Origin: an uncultured Mesocricetibacter sp.
GTDB lineage: Bacteria; Pseudomonadota; Gammaproteobacteria; Enterobacterales; Pasteurellaceae
Direction: 5' to 3'
Assembly (NCBI GenBank): GCA_905373425.1
Contig: CAJPST010000073.1
Location: 1 to 10,359, forward strand
Length of the DNA: 10,359 nt
Positions 1 to 6,659 of this stretch are shown here, in pieces. The translations under genes and the position numbers were made by a program. The notes under the pieces are model-generated. The model had not been told where the DNA came from. It did no database searches and saw only the letters and a list, made by a program, of their open reading frames with translations. Positions within the stretch are counted from its first letter, which is position 1, and each line of letters opens with the position of its first letter.

Positions 1-1012
1 GTTCTAATTCTTGTTTCAAGGATTGATGCAATTCGGTTAAGCTTTCCGGTTTTGTGTTATGTTTACGTGCAAGTTGAATTGCTTGCCCCATTCGTTGTTC
101 AATTTCCTGTAATAAGTGAGGATCTTGTTCAATATGGGATGAAAGCTGTTGCACTTCTGCCGTAGCTTCCTGAACTTGAATCAACGCTTCTTGTAGCATG
201 GTTTGAACATCGGCATAACGTGGATCCAATTCTACTAACTCATCAATATATTGGCTTGCGCGATAGAGTAAACTATCGGCACTGACGGTTTCATTTTCAC
301 TTAACATTTGCAAGGCGGATTGGGAAAGTGTAGTTAGTTGTTCGCTGTTTGATAGACGTTTATGATCTTCTTCCAATTCTAGGAATTCATTAGGTTGGAG
401 GTTGAATTCATCCAGTTCTTGCACTTGATATTGTAAAAGTTGTTTCTTCGCTTCGTTTTCTGCACATCTTTGTTGGAAATACTTTACCTGTTGCTGCAAC
501 ATTTTCCAATGTTGATAGCTTTCGCGCATTTGGCTCAATAACTCCGAATGCGCACAAAAATTATCTAGCGTTTGTAATTGAAAGTCATTTTTGAGTAATA
601 ACTGTGAAGCATGTTGCCCATTAATATGAATCAAATATTGCCCTAATTCCTTTAATTGTACTGCGGAAACAGGGGTTCTGTTGATAAAGGCTTTAGAGCG
701 TCCATCGCTATTGATGATTCGACGCAAAATGCACTCTTCAGGATTATCGGGGTCTTGCAATTCCTGTTCTTTTAACCATTCGACGGCCGGGCTTTTTATA
801 TCAAGATGAAAGGTCGCACATACTTCGGTGCGTTCTTGACCTTCACGTAACATTGAAATTTCGGCACGCTGTCCAAGGCAAAGTCCAAGCGCGTCGATAG
901 CAATAGATTTGCCTGCACCGGTTTCTCCTGTAATGACGGACATTCCTTGTGCTAATTCAATATTTAAATGACGAACGATAGCAAAATTGTTGATAGTGAG
1001 TTGGGTAAGCAT
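1..1012 (-). CDS. recN: DNA repair protein RecN, N-terminal 337 residues (3' end outside window)
   Basis: RecN is a cytoplasmic SMC-like ATPase that acts at DNA double-strand breaks in recombinational repair. The reading frame is open from the ATG at 1012 down to the window edge. It begins MLTQLTINNFAIVRHLNIEL and has a Walker A motif GETGAGKS at residues 29-36. Further typical RecN segments are GRSKAFIN and HINGQHASQLLL, followed by a long Gln/Glu/Leu-rich stretch that should be the coiled-coil arm. The family is about 550 residues long, so the C-terminal half, with the ABC signature and Walker B, lies outside. The start is supported by the ribosome binding site AAGGAT (1019-1024) seven bases upstream. 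It follows nadK after a 78-base gap, the same order as in E. coli. LexA-like sites in that gap suggest SOS control. Identity is secure; regulation is inferred. Confidence 0.95.
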   Translation of the reverse strand, partial: MLTQLTINNFAIVRHLNIELAQGMSVITGETGAGKSIAIDALGLCLGQRAEISMLREGQERTEVCATFHLDIKSPAVEWLKEQELQDPDNPEECILRRIINSDGRSKAFINRTPVSAVQLKELGQYLIHINGQHASQLLLKNDFQLQTLDNFCAHSELLSQMRESYQHWKMLQQQVKYFQQRCAENEAKKQLLQYQVQELDEFNLQPNEFLELEEDHKRLSNSEQLTTLSQSALQMLSENETVSADSLLYRASQYIDELVELDPRYADVQTMLQEALIQVQEATAEVQQLSSHIEQDPHLLQEIEQRMGQAIQLARKHNTKPESLTELHQSLKQELE

Positions 1013-1027
1013 CGCAAAATCCTTATT

Positions 1028-1069
1028 TACTGTATGAATAGTAGTATATATGTGAATTTTTATACAGTA
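1028..1069 (-). promoter_or_regulatory. Two LexA-like sites at recN (SOS operator, inferred)
   Basis: The outer edges carry a perfect inverted repeat TTTACTGTAT (1026-1035) and ATACAGTAAA (1062-1071), each matching a half-site of the LexA box TACTGT-N8-ACAGTA. The 20-mer at 1050-1069 (minus strand) matches the E. coli consensus at about 14 of 20 positions and overlaps the -35 and spacer. The 20-mer at 1028-1047 matches about 11 of 20, with a poor inner half, and overlaps the -10 and start site. E. coli recN also has several LexA boxes. LexA binding here is an inference, as the inner halves are degenerate. Confidence 0.55.
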
Positions 1070-1071
1070 AA
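1043..1071 (-). promoter_or_regulatory. Probable recN promoter (sigma70 type)
   Basis: Reading the minus strand there is a -35-like TTTACT (1066-1071), a 17-base spacer and a -10-like TATACT (1043-1048). That is 4/6 and 5/6 matches to consensus at ideal spacing. Transcription would start near 1036, about 24 bases before the recN ATG. The promoter is embedded in LexA-like sites, which fits a gene of the SOS response. Predicted from sequence only. Confidence 0.6.
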
Positions 1072-1090
1072 GATTTTTTACTTCTGCTTT

Positions 1091-2011
1091 TTAAAATAAT
1101 TTTTTGAGCCAGCCTAATTTTGCGCTTAATACGTTATAATAATTATAGCTATGTAAATGTAATAGCTTCAATTTGTGCGGGCATTTACCAATGGCAACAA
1201 TGTCATCGCTATTGAATTCAAGTGGAAATTGACTATCGCAATTAACTTCCAAATACGGTGTGTTGTATTCGGCAAAACGCATTGAGATTTTACTATCACC
1301 ATCAATGACCAGTGGACGTGAAGACAGTGTATGTGGGAACATTGGAACCAAGGCAATGGCATTCATTTGCGGCATCAGAATCGGTCCTCCGGCGGAAAGC
1401 GAATAAGCTGTCGAACCGGTTGGTGTGGCGATAATTAAGCCATCGGAACGTTGTGAAAAGGCGAATTTATCATCAATATAAACATGAAAATCGATCATGT
1501 GGGCAATCTTGGCCGGATGGATTACCGCTTCATTAACTGCACAGCTACGGGAAATAATTTTGCCTTCACGTTCGATTTGAACTTCTAATAAGAAACGTTC
1601 TTCAACAAAAAATTCTCCGTTTAAACAGGCTTGAAGTTGGGCATAAGCATTTTTCGGGTCAATATCGGTTAAAAAACCTAGATTTCCACGGTTGATCCCA
1701 ATCATGGCGATACCATATTTGGATAATATACGAGCACGACCCAGCATATTGCCATCACCACCAATAACAATCGCTAGTTGCACCTGTTTACCTATTTGCT
1801 CGAGCGTAGCAATATGATTAACAGGTAGATGCAATTCTTTACCGACTTCTTCTTCCACCAAAACATGATAGCCACGTTCAAGTAACCATTGAAATAGGTT
1901 TTTATGCATTTGCAGAGTATGGGCTCTCGGCTGCCCTACTAAACCTATGGTTTTAAAGGATTTATACAATTCGTTAATCGGATTGAACGAGCTAAAATTA
2001 TTACTTTCCAT
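1091..2011 (-). CDS. nadK: NAD kinase
   Basis: NadK phosphorylates NAD to NADP with ATP in the cytoplasm and is the only known route to NADP in most bacteria. With the start chosen here the protein has 306 residues (E. coli 292). The family motifs are all present: GGDGN at 84-88 with the catalytic Asp, GINRGNLGFLTDIDP near 105-119, the NE pair at 160-161, SQRSDGLI at 186-193 and the PTGSTAYSLSAGGP block at 197-210. The C-terminus KLGWLKKLF is the usual enterobacterial/Pasteurellaceae ending. The frame stays open upstream to 2215, but that extension runs into grpE and has no family resemblance. Candidate starts are 2011 (MESNNF) and 2020 (MYKMESNN); neither has a strong ribosome binding site. 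A -10 element at 2051-2056 argues against starts further upstream. It is transcribed away from grpE and leads into recN. Confidence 0.96.
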   Translation of the reverse strand: MESNNFSSFNPINELYKSFKTIGLVGQPRAHTLQMHKNLFQWLLERGYHVLVEEEVGKELHLPVNHIATLEQIGKQVQLAIVIGGDGNMLGRARILSKYGIAMIGINRGNLGFLTDIDPKNAYAQLQACLNGEFFVEERFLLEVQIEREGKIISRSCAVNEAVIHPAKIAHMIDFHVYIDDKFAFSQRSDGLIIATPTGSTAYSLSAGGPILMPQMNAIALVPMFPHTLSSRPLVIDGDSKISMRFAEYNTPYLEVNCDSQFPLEFNSDDIVAIGKCPHKLKLLHLHSYNYYNVLSAKLGWLKKLF

Positions 2012-2024
2012 TTTATACATACAA

Positions 2025-2052
2025 CTTGAATTAAAAAAATTAACCCCTATAT
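2025..2052 (+). promoter_or_regulatory. Sigma32 (heat-shock) promoter of grpE
   Basis: CTTGAA at 2025-2030 is followed after 13 bases by CCCCTATAT at 2044-2052. This matches the sigma32 consensus CTTGAA-N13-17-CCCCATnT apart from one shifted base in the -10. Transcription would start near 2059-2060, giving a grpE leader of about 90 bases. grpE is a classic sigma32 gene. A second C-rich -10-like stretch at 2119-2129 lacks a good -35 partner and lies too close to the ribosome binding site. Confidence 0.75.
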
Positions 2053-2056
2053 TATA
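2051..2056 (-). promoter_or_regulatory. Probable nadK -10 element
   Basis: The minus strand reads a perfect TATAAT here, which would place the transcript start near 2044 and leave a leader of about 25-35 bases before the nadK start at 2020 or 2011. No convincing -35 hexamer is visible 16-18 bases upstream. The element overlaps the last bases of the heat-shock -10 of grpE on the opposite strand. Confidence 0.5.
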
Positions 2057-2147
2057 CATCAAAGGCTCTGATCGGGAAGAACTAAGGTCTTTTATTTGGC
2101 CTCCCTTTTTTGTACAATCCCCCCAATATTGATTAATGGAGAAAAAA

Positions 2148-2771
2148 ATGACAGAACAGGCACAAAACGCAGAGAACAAAGTCGAGACGCAAACAGCTGA
2201 GAACTCAGAGAACAAAACAGAACAAAATGAAATGCAAATTGAGGCGGTTGAGGCAGAAAATACAGATGGCGGAGATCCGTTAGAGGAAGCGATTGCTCGA
2301 GTGCAAGAATTACAAGAAGCCTTAGCTGCACAGAATGAAGAAAATGCAAAAAGAGAACAGGAACTGAACTTACGTGCTCGTGCTGAAATTGATAATATGC
2401 GTCGCCGTGCAGAGCAAGATGTTGAAAAAGCACATAAATTTGCATTGGAAAAATTTGCTAAGGATATTTTAAATACGATTGATAATTTAGAGCGCGCTTT
2501 GGCAACACCTGCAAACTTGGAAGATGAAACAATAAAAGCTTTGTTCGGTGGGGTTGAGTTAACATTAAAAGAGTTATTGGCTACAGTAGCGCGTTTTGGA
2601 GTGGAGCCGGTGGGTGCCGTGGGTGAGGTCTTTAACCCTGACTTACATCAGGCTATTTCTATGCAGCCATCGGAAGGCTTTGAAACCAATCAAATTACTG
2701 CAGTATTGCAGAAAGGCTATTTGTTAAACGGACGTGTGATTCGTCCTGCAATGGTGATGGTAGCAGCTTAA
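2148..2771 (+). CDS. grpE: Nucleotide exchange factor GrpE (DnaK co-chaperone)
   Basis: GrpE is a cytoplasmic dimer that releases ADP from DnaK and so drives the DnaK/DnaJ folding cycle. The 207-residue product has an acidic, disordered N-terminus (about 1-43). A long heptad-like helix follows at 44-100 (LEEAIARVQELQEALAAQNE onward). A helical dimer region (about 100-147) precedes the beta-domain that contacts DnaK, with FNPDLHQAI at 162-170 and QKGYLLNGRVIRPAMV at 188-203. Length is close to other GrpE proteins (about 197 in E. coli). ATG 2148 is preferred over the in-frame ATG at 2136 because GGAG (2138-2141) sits six bases upstream of it. It is divergent from nadK as in E. coli and preceded by a sigma32-type promoter, so heat induction is likely. 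It is followed by a bidirectional terminator shared with sapF. Confidence 0.97.
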   Translation: MTEQAQNAENKVETQTAENSENKTEQNEMQIEAVEAENTDGGDPLEEAIARVQELQEALAAQNEENAKREQELNLRARAEIDNMRRRAEQDVEKAHKFALEKFAKDILNTIDNLERALATPANLEDETIKALFGGVELTLKELLATVARFGVEPVGAVGEVFNPDLHQAISMQPSEGFETNQITAVLQKGYLLNGRVIRPAMVMVAA

Positions 2772-2823
2772 ATCGGCGCTTTGCCTTTACAAAGCAGCTG
2801 GCTATAAAACACTGAAAAAAACG

Positions 2824-2832
2824 ACCGCACTT
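2824..2832 (-). repeat. DNA uptake signal sequence (Hin type)
   Basis: Perfect AAGTGCGGT on the minus strand. The downstream flank is T-rich and nearly matches the extended uptake-signal pattern. It forms the left arm of the grpE/sapF terminator. Confidence 0.93.
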
Positions 2833-2859
2833 TAAACCGGAGAGCTCTCTCAAGGTTAA

Positions 2860-2868
2860 AAGTGCGGT
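2860..2868 (+). repeat. DNA uptake signal sequence (Hin type)
   Basis: Perfect AAGTGCGGT on the plus strand. Its two downstream T-tracts (2870-2875 and 2882-2887) fully fit the extended pattern of one R, one W and TTTT repeated after six bases. It is the right arm of the grpE/sapF terminator. Confidence 0.95.
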
Positions 2869-2941
2869 TATTTTTTATGGTGATTTTAAAATGCTTGGAA
2901 AATCCATGATGCTTTAATCGTTGTTTTATAACTGATGTTTA

Positions 2942-3751
2942 TTAGTCTTGAGATGGTGTATCCCATGCACTGCTGTCGAGAATTTTACCGAAGTAACTTT
3001 CGACTAGGCGTCGGGTAATGTCGGCTTTTGGCTGGCTGAGTAGTTTGCGGGTTGCGCCATATTCTATCATTTGCCCTTGATCAATCACTAGCATTTGATC
3101 TGAAATGTGCTTAATAATTCCCAGATGTTGCCCTACATAAATATATGAAATTCCGAACTTTTCCTGCACTTCTAGCATTAAATTGGTGAGTTGGGTTTTA
3201 ACCGAAGCATCAAGGGCATTAAGCGCGTCATCACAAATAATAATTTCGGGTTCTAAAATTAGTGCGCGAGCAAAAGCAATACGCTGTTTTTGGCTAATCG
3301 ACATTAAGTTGATACGCACATTAGCGTGATCGGGATAAAGTCCCACCAAACGAAGAGTGTGAAAAATCTTTTCGTTACGCTGCGTTTCATTTAGATTTGT
3401 TAGCAGGCGTAACGGTGCATCTAAGATCTGACCGGCATTCAGGCGTGGATTGAGTGAAGCACTATGATCTTGAAACATCATTCGGATATGCTTTGCTCTA
3501 TATTGATAATCACCGTATTTAAGTGGCGTACCGTTAAATAAAATTCTGCCAGAGGTCGGCTCAATAATGCCGACAAGCATTCGAGCCAAAGTAGACTTTC
3601 CGGAACCGTTATTGCCGATAATAGCTAGGGTTTGTTTACGTTCCAGACGAAAGTAAATTTGCTCCACGGCTTTTAATTCCGTACTGCCGAATAGACCTGT
3701 GCTCTGTTTAAAGGTTTTAGAAAGTTCTTCTACTTCCAATAACGCAGTCAT
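2942..3751 (-). CDS. sapF: Peptide ABC transporter ATPase SapF
   Basis: SapF is one of the two ATPases that power the SapBC channel, acting on the cytoplasmic face. The 269-residue product (E. coli 268) has Walker A GNNGSGKS at 46-53, Q-loop MMFQD with Gln94, D-loop ALD at 179-181 and H-loop His209. Two motifs deviate. The signature reads SISQKQ at 151-156, where E. coli SapF has a Gly before the Gln. Walker B ends in Asp174-Asp175, where the second position is normally the catalytic Glu. The start at 3751 (MTALLEVEELSKTF) aligns with E. coli SapF and has AAGGA overlapping the sapD stop. A TTG ten codons upstream (3781) is a poor alternative. It is the last gene of sapABCDF, ten bases after sapD. 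Confidence 0.94.
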   Translation of the reverse strand: MTALLEVEELSKTFKQSTGLFGSTELKAVEQIYFRLERKQTLAIIGNNGSGKSTLARMLVGIIEPTSGRILFNGTPLKYGDYQYRAKHIRMMFQDHSASLNPRLNAGQILDAPLRLLTNLNETQRNEKIFHTLRLVGLYPDHANVRINLMSISQKQRIAFARALILEPEIIICDDALNALDASVKTQLTNLMLEVQEKFGISYIYVGQHLGIIKHISDQMLVIDQGQMIEYGATRKLLSQPKADITRRLVESYFGKILDSSAWDTPSQD

Positions 3752-3761
3752 TAATTTGTCC

Positions 3762-4808
3762 TTATTCGGTTTTGCCGTCAATATTGAGGATTAACGGGCT
3801 AATATCTTCTTGTTCTTTGCGTTGTTGGTTTTCTCGCAGATTAAGCGGATAGTGACAAGCAAATTCATGTTGTTTAATACGTCGTAGCGGTGGTTTAACT
3901 ACGCATTTTTTTTGCGAAAATGGGCAGCGTGGTCCTAGGCGACAGCCTATCGGTAATTGTTCCAGTAACGGAATTGTGCCGCGCAGGGTACTCAAATGGC
4001 TTTTTAGCGGTAACGGCTGGCTGAAATCGGGAATGGAATGGAGTAGTGCCGCAGTGTAAGGGTGATGTGGAGTCTCTAAAATATTTTCTTTAGGCCCTGA
4101 TTCGACATTCTGGCCACAGTATAATACAACAAAGTGATCGCACCATTCGCTGATACTTTCAATATCACTGCATGTCCATAAGATGGAAGTATTATTATTT
4201 TGGTTCATACCCGATAGTAAACGGAAAATTTGTTGTTGAGTAGCCGATTCTAATGAATATGTCGGTTCATCCGCAATTAACAGGCTAGGTTGGTTTGCCA
4301 CAGCAATAGCAATCATCACTTTTTGCCCTTCGCCTTCGGTAATTTCGTGCGGATAGCTATTCATTATTGTTTGATGATCTTTTATGCCTACACGGTGTAA
4401 TAAATCCGTAGCTCGGTTTTTCTTCCAACCAAACCATTGCCACCAACGGCCTTTGAATTTGATGTTTTGTATAATTTGTTTACCGATTTTTTTGCTCGGA
4501 TCAAAACAAGTCAAAGGATCCTGAAAAATCATTGAAATTTCATTACCTACCAGTTTACGGCGTTGACTTGAACTAAGTTTTAATAGTTCTACGTCTTTAA
4601 AGCGGAAGCGTTCCGCACTGATAACCCAATTGTCTTTAAAAGCGTTACAAATGACTTTGGCAATCAAGCTCTTGCCTGAACCTGATTCTCCAACCAAACC
4701 GCAGATTTCACCTTCGTTAAGGGTGAGATTAACATTATCTACTACTTTAACGCGCCCGGTAGGGGTTTTGATTTCAATACAAAGATTACGAATATCCAAT
4801 AAAGCCAT
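3762..4808 (-). CDS. sapD: Peptide ABC transporter ATPase SapD
   Basis: SapD pairs with SapF as the ATPase of the Sap transporter; in E. coli it also supports potassium uptake by the Trk system (family knowledge). The 348-residue product has Walker A GESGSGKS at 40-47, Gln96 in FQDP, signature TEGEGQ at 157-162 (E. coli SapD: TEGECQ) and Walker B ending in Asp180-Glu181. The H-loop, which reads SHDL in E. coli SapD, is CSDI here, so the expected His is Ser214. The C-terminal Opp/Dpp-type extension keeps HHPYTAAL (248-255) and four cysteines (289, 295, 302, 318) at the spacing that binds an iron-sulfur cluster in related transporters. The start has AGGTG six bases upstream, overlapping the sapC stop; the gap to sapC is eight bases. 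Confidence 0.95.
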   Translation of the reverse strand: MALLDIRNLCIEIKTPTGRVKVVDNVNLTLNEGEICGLVGESGSGKSLIAKVICNAFKDNWVISAERFRFKDVELLKLSSSQRRKLVGNEISMIFQDPLTCFDPSKKIGKQIIQNIKFKGRWWQWFGWKKNRATDLLHRVGIKDHQTIMNSYPHEITEGEGQKVMIAIAVANQPSLLIADEPTYSLESATQQQIFRLLSGMNQNNNTSILWTCSDIESISEWCDHFVVLYCGQNVESGPKENILETPHHPYTAALLHSIPDFSQPLPLKSHLSTLRGTIPLLEQLPIGCRLGPRCPFSQKKCVVKPPLRRIKQHEFACHYPLNLRENQQRKEQEDISPLILNIDGKTE

Positions 4809-4816
4809 GTTAACAC

Positions 4817-5704
4817 CTATTCCGAATATTTTTCGATGGCTTTACATAGCCGGTTGCCTAGAATCATAACCACTAAGGTACAGCTGATAATCGCAAGTCC
4901 GGGCAAAATGACGGTCCAAGGGGCGAGATAGATCAACTCAAGGCTATCGCGAATCATTGCCCCCCATTCAGGTGTAGGACGTTGTGCGCCTAATGAAATA
5001 AAACTTAATGCGCTGATATCCAGTAAAGCAAGGGTAAAAGCACGTGAAATCTCTCGAATATAAGGCACGCTTAAATTAGGTAAAATCGTCTCTTTTAATA
5101 AGATACCATTGGAAGCACCATCTAGACGAAGGGGCAAAACATAGTCTTTTTTCAATTCGGTTTGTACCGCGTGATAAATTTGATGAACAAAATGTGGTAA
5201 TAGTGCCAGACCGGTTGCCAGCATGGCATTAATTAGGCTGGGCTCCATTAATGTGGCAATGATAATAGCGAGTAATAAAATTGGTACCACTAGGAATGCG
5301 TCTAAAAAATGTCCCAAAACCCGCGCTTTTAAGCCCTGTGACATTCCGGCCAAAATCCCTAAAATCCCCCCGATAACGGCAATAAAAAATACCACTATAA
5401 CGGCACTACCAAAAGTATAGGTTGTACCTCGTAGCATTCTGCTAAATAGATCTCGCCCGATATCGTCAGTGCCGAAGAAATAAGTTACTGTACCTTCTGT
5501 TACCCAAGAAGGCGGCAGCAATTCTTTGCCAATAAACTGCGCGTTACTGTTGTAGGGAGAGAGAACCGAACTGAAAAGTGCGGTCCAAATTAAGGCTAAA
5601 AATGTATACAGACAAAATAATGCCAAGCGATCTTTGCGGAAATATTGCCAAATATCCCTTATTGTAGTGCTGTAACGGAATTCCTCGGCTTCTTTATCTT
5701 GCAT
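4817..5704 (-). CDS. sapC: Peptide ABC transporter permease SapC
   Basis: SapC is one of the two inner-membrane subunits forming the Sap translocation path. The 295-residue product is close to E. coli SapC (296). It has an N-terminal membrane segment (about 28-46), then the family motif GTDDIGRDLFSR at 78-89. About five further hydrophobic segments follow (near 98-120, 134-153, 158-178, 223-239, 262-284). The cytoplasmic EAA-type loop that docks on the ATPases is LRLDGASNGILLKETILPNL (192-211), followed by SLGAQRPTPEWGAMI (237-251). This is the DppC/OppC class. Its ATG lies inside the end of sapB (11-base overlap) with AAGG just upstream, so translation is probably coupled. An uptake signal lies inside the gene at 5576. 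Confidence 0.95.
   Translation of the reverse strand: MQDKEAEEFRYSTTIRDIWQYFRKDRLALFCLYTFLALIWTALFSSVLSPYNSNAQFIGKELLPPSWVTEGTVTYFFGTDDIGRDLFSRMLRGTTYTFGSAVIVVFFIAVIGGILGILAGMSQGLKARVLGHFLDAFLVVPILLLAIIIATLMEPSLINAMLATGLALLPHFVHQIYHAVQTELKKDYVLPLRLDGASNGILLKETILPNLSVPYIREISRAFTLALLDISALSFISLGAQRPTPEWGAMIRDSLELIYLAPWTVILPGLAIISCTLVVMILGNRLCKAIEKYSE
5576..5584 (+). repeat. DNA uptake signal sequence (Hin type), inside sapC
   Basis: Perfect AAGTGCGGT on the plus strand, antisense to sapC, in codons for the first membrane segment (around residues 40-43). The flank CCAAATTAAG is only weakly T-rich. Confidence 0.85.
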
Positions 5705-6659
5705 ACCAACCCTTTTTATTTAATGGATCCAACAGGAAAGCGAAAAATTCATTGAGCATATTAATAAAAATGATACATAAACCAATCACAATCACACCGG
5801 CAGAGATACTGTTATAGTCTTGTTGACCTACGGCATCAATTAACCAACGACCGATACCCGGCCAACCGAAGCTGTTTTCAATCAACATGCATTGTGCTAA
5901 TACCAACGTAAATAAACGGGTAAGTTGCGGAATTAACAAGGGAAGTGTATTGCGCAATACATATTTCCGCAAAATCTTGAATGTTGACCAACCTCGCGTC
6001 ACCGCCACTTTAACATAATTTTGCTTAAAGACATATTCGGCGCGTTGTTGAACAATTCTGGAAATTTCCATTGTCGGTGAAATCGCAAGAATTAGCGTAG
6101 GTAGTATCAGATGCTGTAAAACGCTTTGAATAATTTTGATACGATAAGGTTGATCAACTAGCCAAACATCAATAATCGCAAATCCGGTCACCTGAGGAAT
6201 TTCATATAATAAATTGAATTGTCCGATCGCTGAGATTTCCCACTGATAAAGTGCGGAAAAATACAGCAAAATGGGAGCAAGCCAAAATACCGGTAAAGAA
6301 ATGCCCAAAGAAGTGACCGCACTTATGCCACTACCAAACAGATTGCGACTATTCAGCGCTCCTAACAAGCCTAATGGAATACCAAACAAAAAAGATAGGA
6401 ACATTGCGACAAAACAAAGCTCTAGTGTCGGAGGTAGAACGGTTAAAATTAAGGAATATAAGGAGTCACCACCGTTATAAGTTATTCCTAAGTCACCTTG
6501 TGACAGCATTTTTATATAGTATAAATAACCTGAATAAAAATGCGGTTCGGCAAGTGCCTGATTAAGAGGGTCACGCATTAAAATAAGATAGCTGACCAAA
6601 GACAAGATGAATAGAGTGACGCTTATTAAGAATGCGCGACGAAAAAGTGAAGCAATCAT
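5694..6659 (-). CDS. sapB: Peptide ABC transporter permease SapB
   Basis: SapB is the partner permease of SapC in the inner membrane. The product has 321 residues, the same length as E. coli SapB. The layout is DppB/OppB-like: an N-terminal membrane segment (about 8-27), a periplasmic stretch with QGDLGITYNGG (54-64), and further membrane segments near 79-101, 112-137, 183-200, 240-260 and 285-308. The cytoplasmic EAA-type loop spans about 216-240 (KVAVTRGW to RNTLP), followed by ENSFGWPGIGRWL (261-273). The ATG overlaps the sapA stop by four bases (ATGA), and AAGGTG sits five bases upstream. The gene contains one perfect uptake signal (6316) and one 8/9 match in the opposite orientation (6249). 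Confidence 0.95.
   Translation of the reverse strand: MIASLFRRAFLISVTLFILSLVSYLILMRDPLNQALAEPHFYSGYLYYIKMLSQGDLGITYNGGDSLYSLILTVLPPTLELCFVAMFLSFLFGIPLGLLGALNSRNLFGSGISAVTSLGISLPVFWLAPILLYFSALYQWEISAIGQFNLLYEIPQVTGFAIIDVWLVDQPYRIKIIQSVLQHLILPTLILAISPTMEISRIVQQRAEYVFKQNYVKVAVTRGWSTFKILRKYVLRNTLPLLIPQLTRLFTLVLAQCMLIENSFGWPGIGRWLIDAVGQQDYNSISAGVIVIGLCIIFINMLNEFFAFLLDPLNKKGWYAR
6316..6324 (-). repeat. DNA uptake signal sequence (Hin type), inside sapB
   Basis: Perfect AAGTGCGGT on the minus strand (plus-strand ACCGCACTT), encoding part of the third membrane segment of SapB. An imperfect copy AAGTGCGGA lies at 6249-6257 in the opposite orientation. Confidence 0.85.

Larger units (their letters stand above)
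2815..2876. terminator. Bidirectional terminator between grpE and sapF, made of two inverted uptake signals
   Basis: ACCGCACTTT (2824-2833) pairs perfectly with AAAGTGCGGT (2859-2868). After one A-A mismatch four more pairs form (2835-2838 with 2854-2857), and the loop holds a small palindrome GAGAGCTCTC (2840-2849). On the plus strand the stem is followed by TTATTTTTT (for grpE). On the minus strand it is followed by a seven-base T-run (2815-2821, for sapF). The arrangement therefore works as an intrinsic terminator in both directions for these convergent genes. A separate weak hairpin GCTTTG/CAAAGC (2778-2783/2790-2795) follows the grpE stop but has no T-run. Confidence 0.88.

Noticed and set aside
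2119..2129. Second C-rich sigma32-like -10 before grpE
   Set aside because: No CTTGAA-like -35 at suitable distance, and the transcript would start almost at the ribosome binding site.
2136..2147. Upstream ATG at 2136 as the grpE start
   Set aside because: The GGAG ribosome binding site lies within these codons and is placed for the ATG at 2148.
2012..2215. N-terminal extension of nadK up to an in-frame ATG at 2215
   Set aside because: It runs antisense through the first codons of grpE, has no resemblance to NAD kinases, and a -10 element at 2051-2056 implies transcription starts downstream of it.
2092..2445. Open frame of 117 codons antisense to grpE
   Set aside because: Composition is that of a shadow frame of a well-conserved gene; no start signal or family resemblance.
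3752..3781. TTG start for sapF at 3781, overlapping sapD
   Set aside because: The ATG at 3751 has a good AAGGA site at correct spacing and matches the N-terminus of E. coli SapF.
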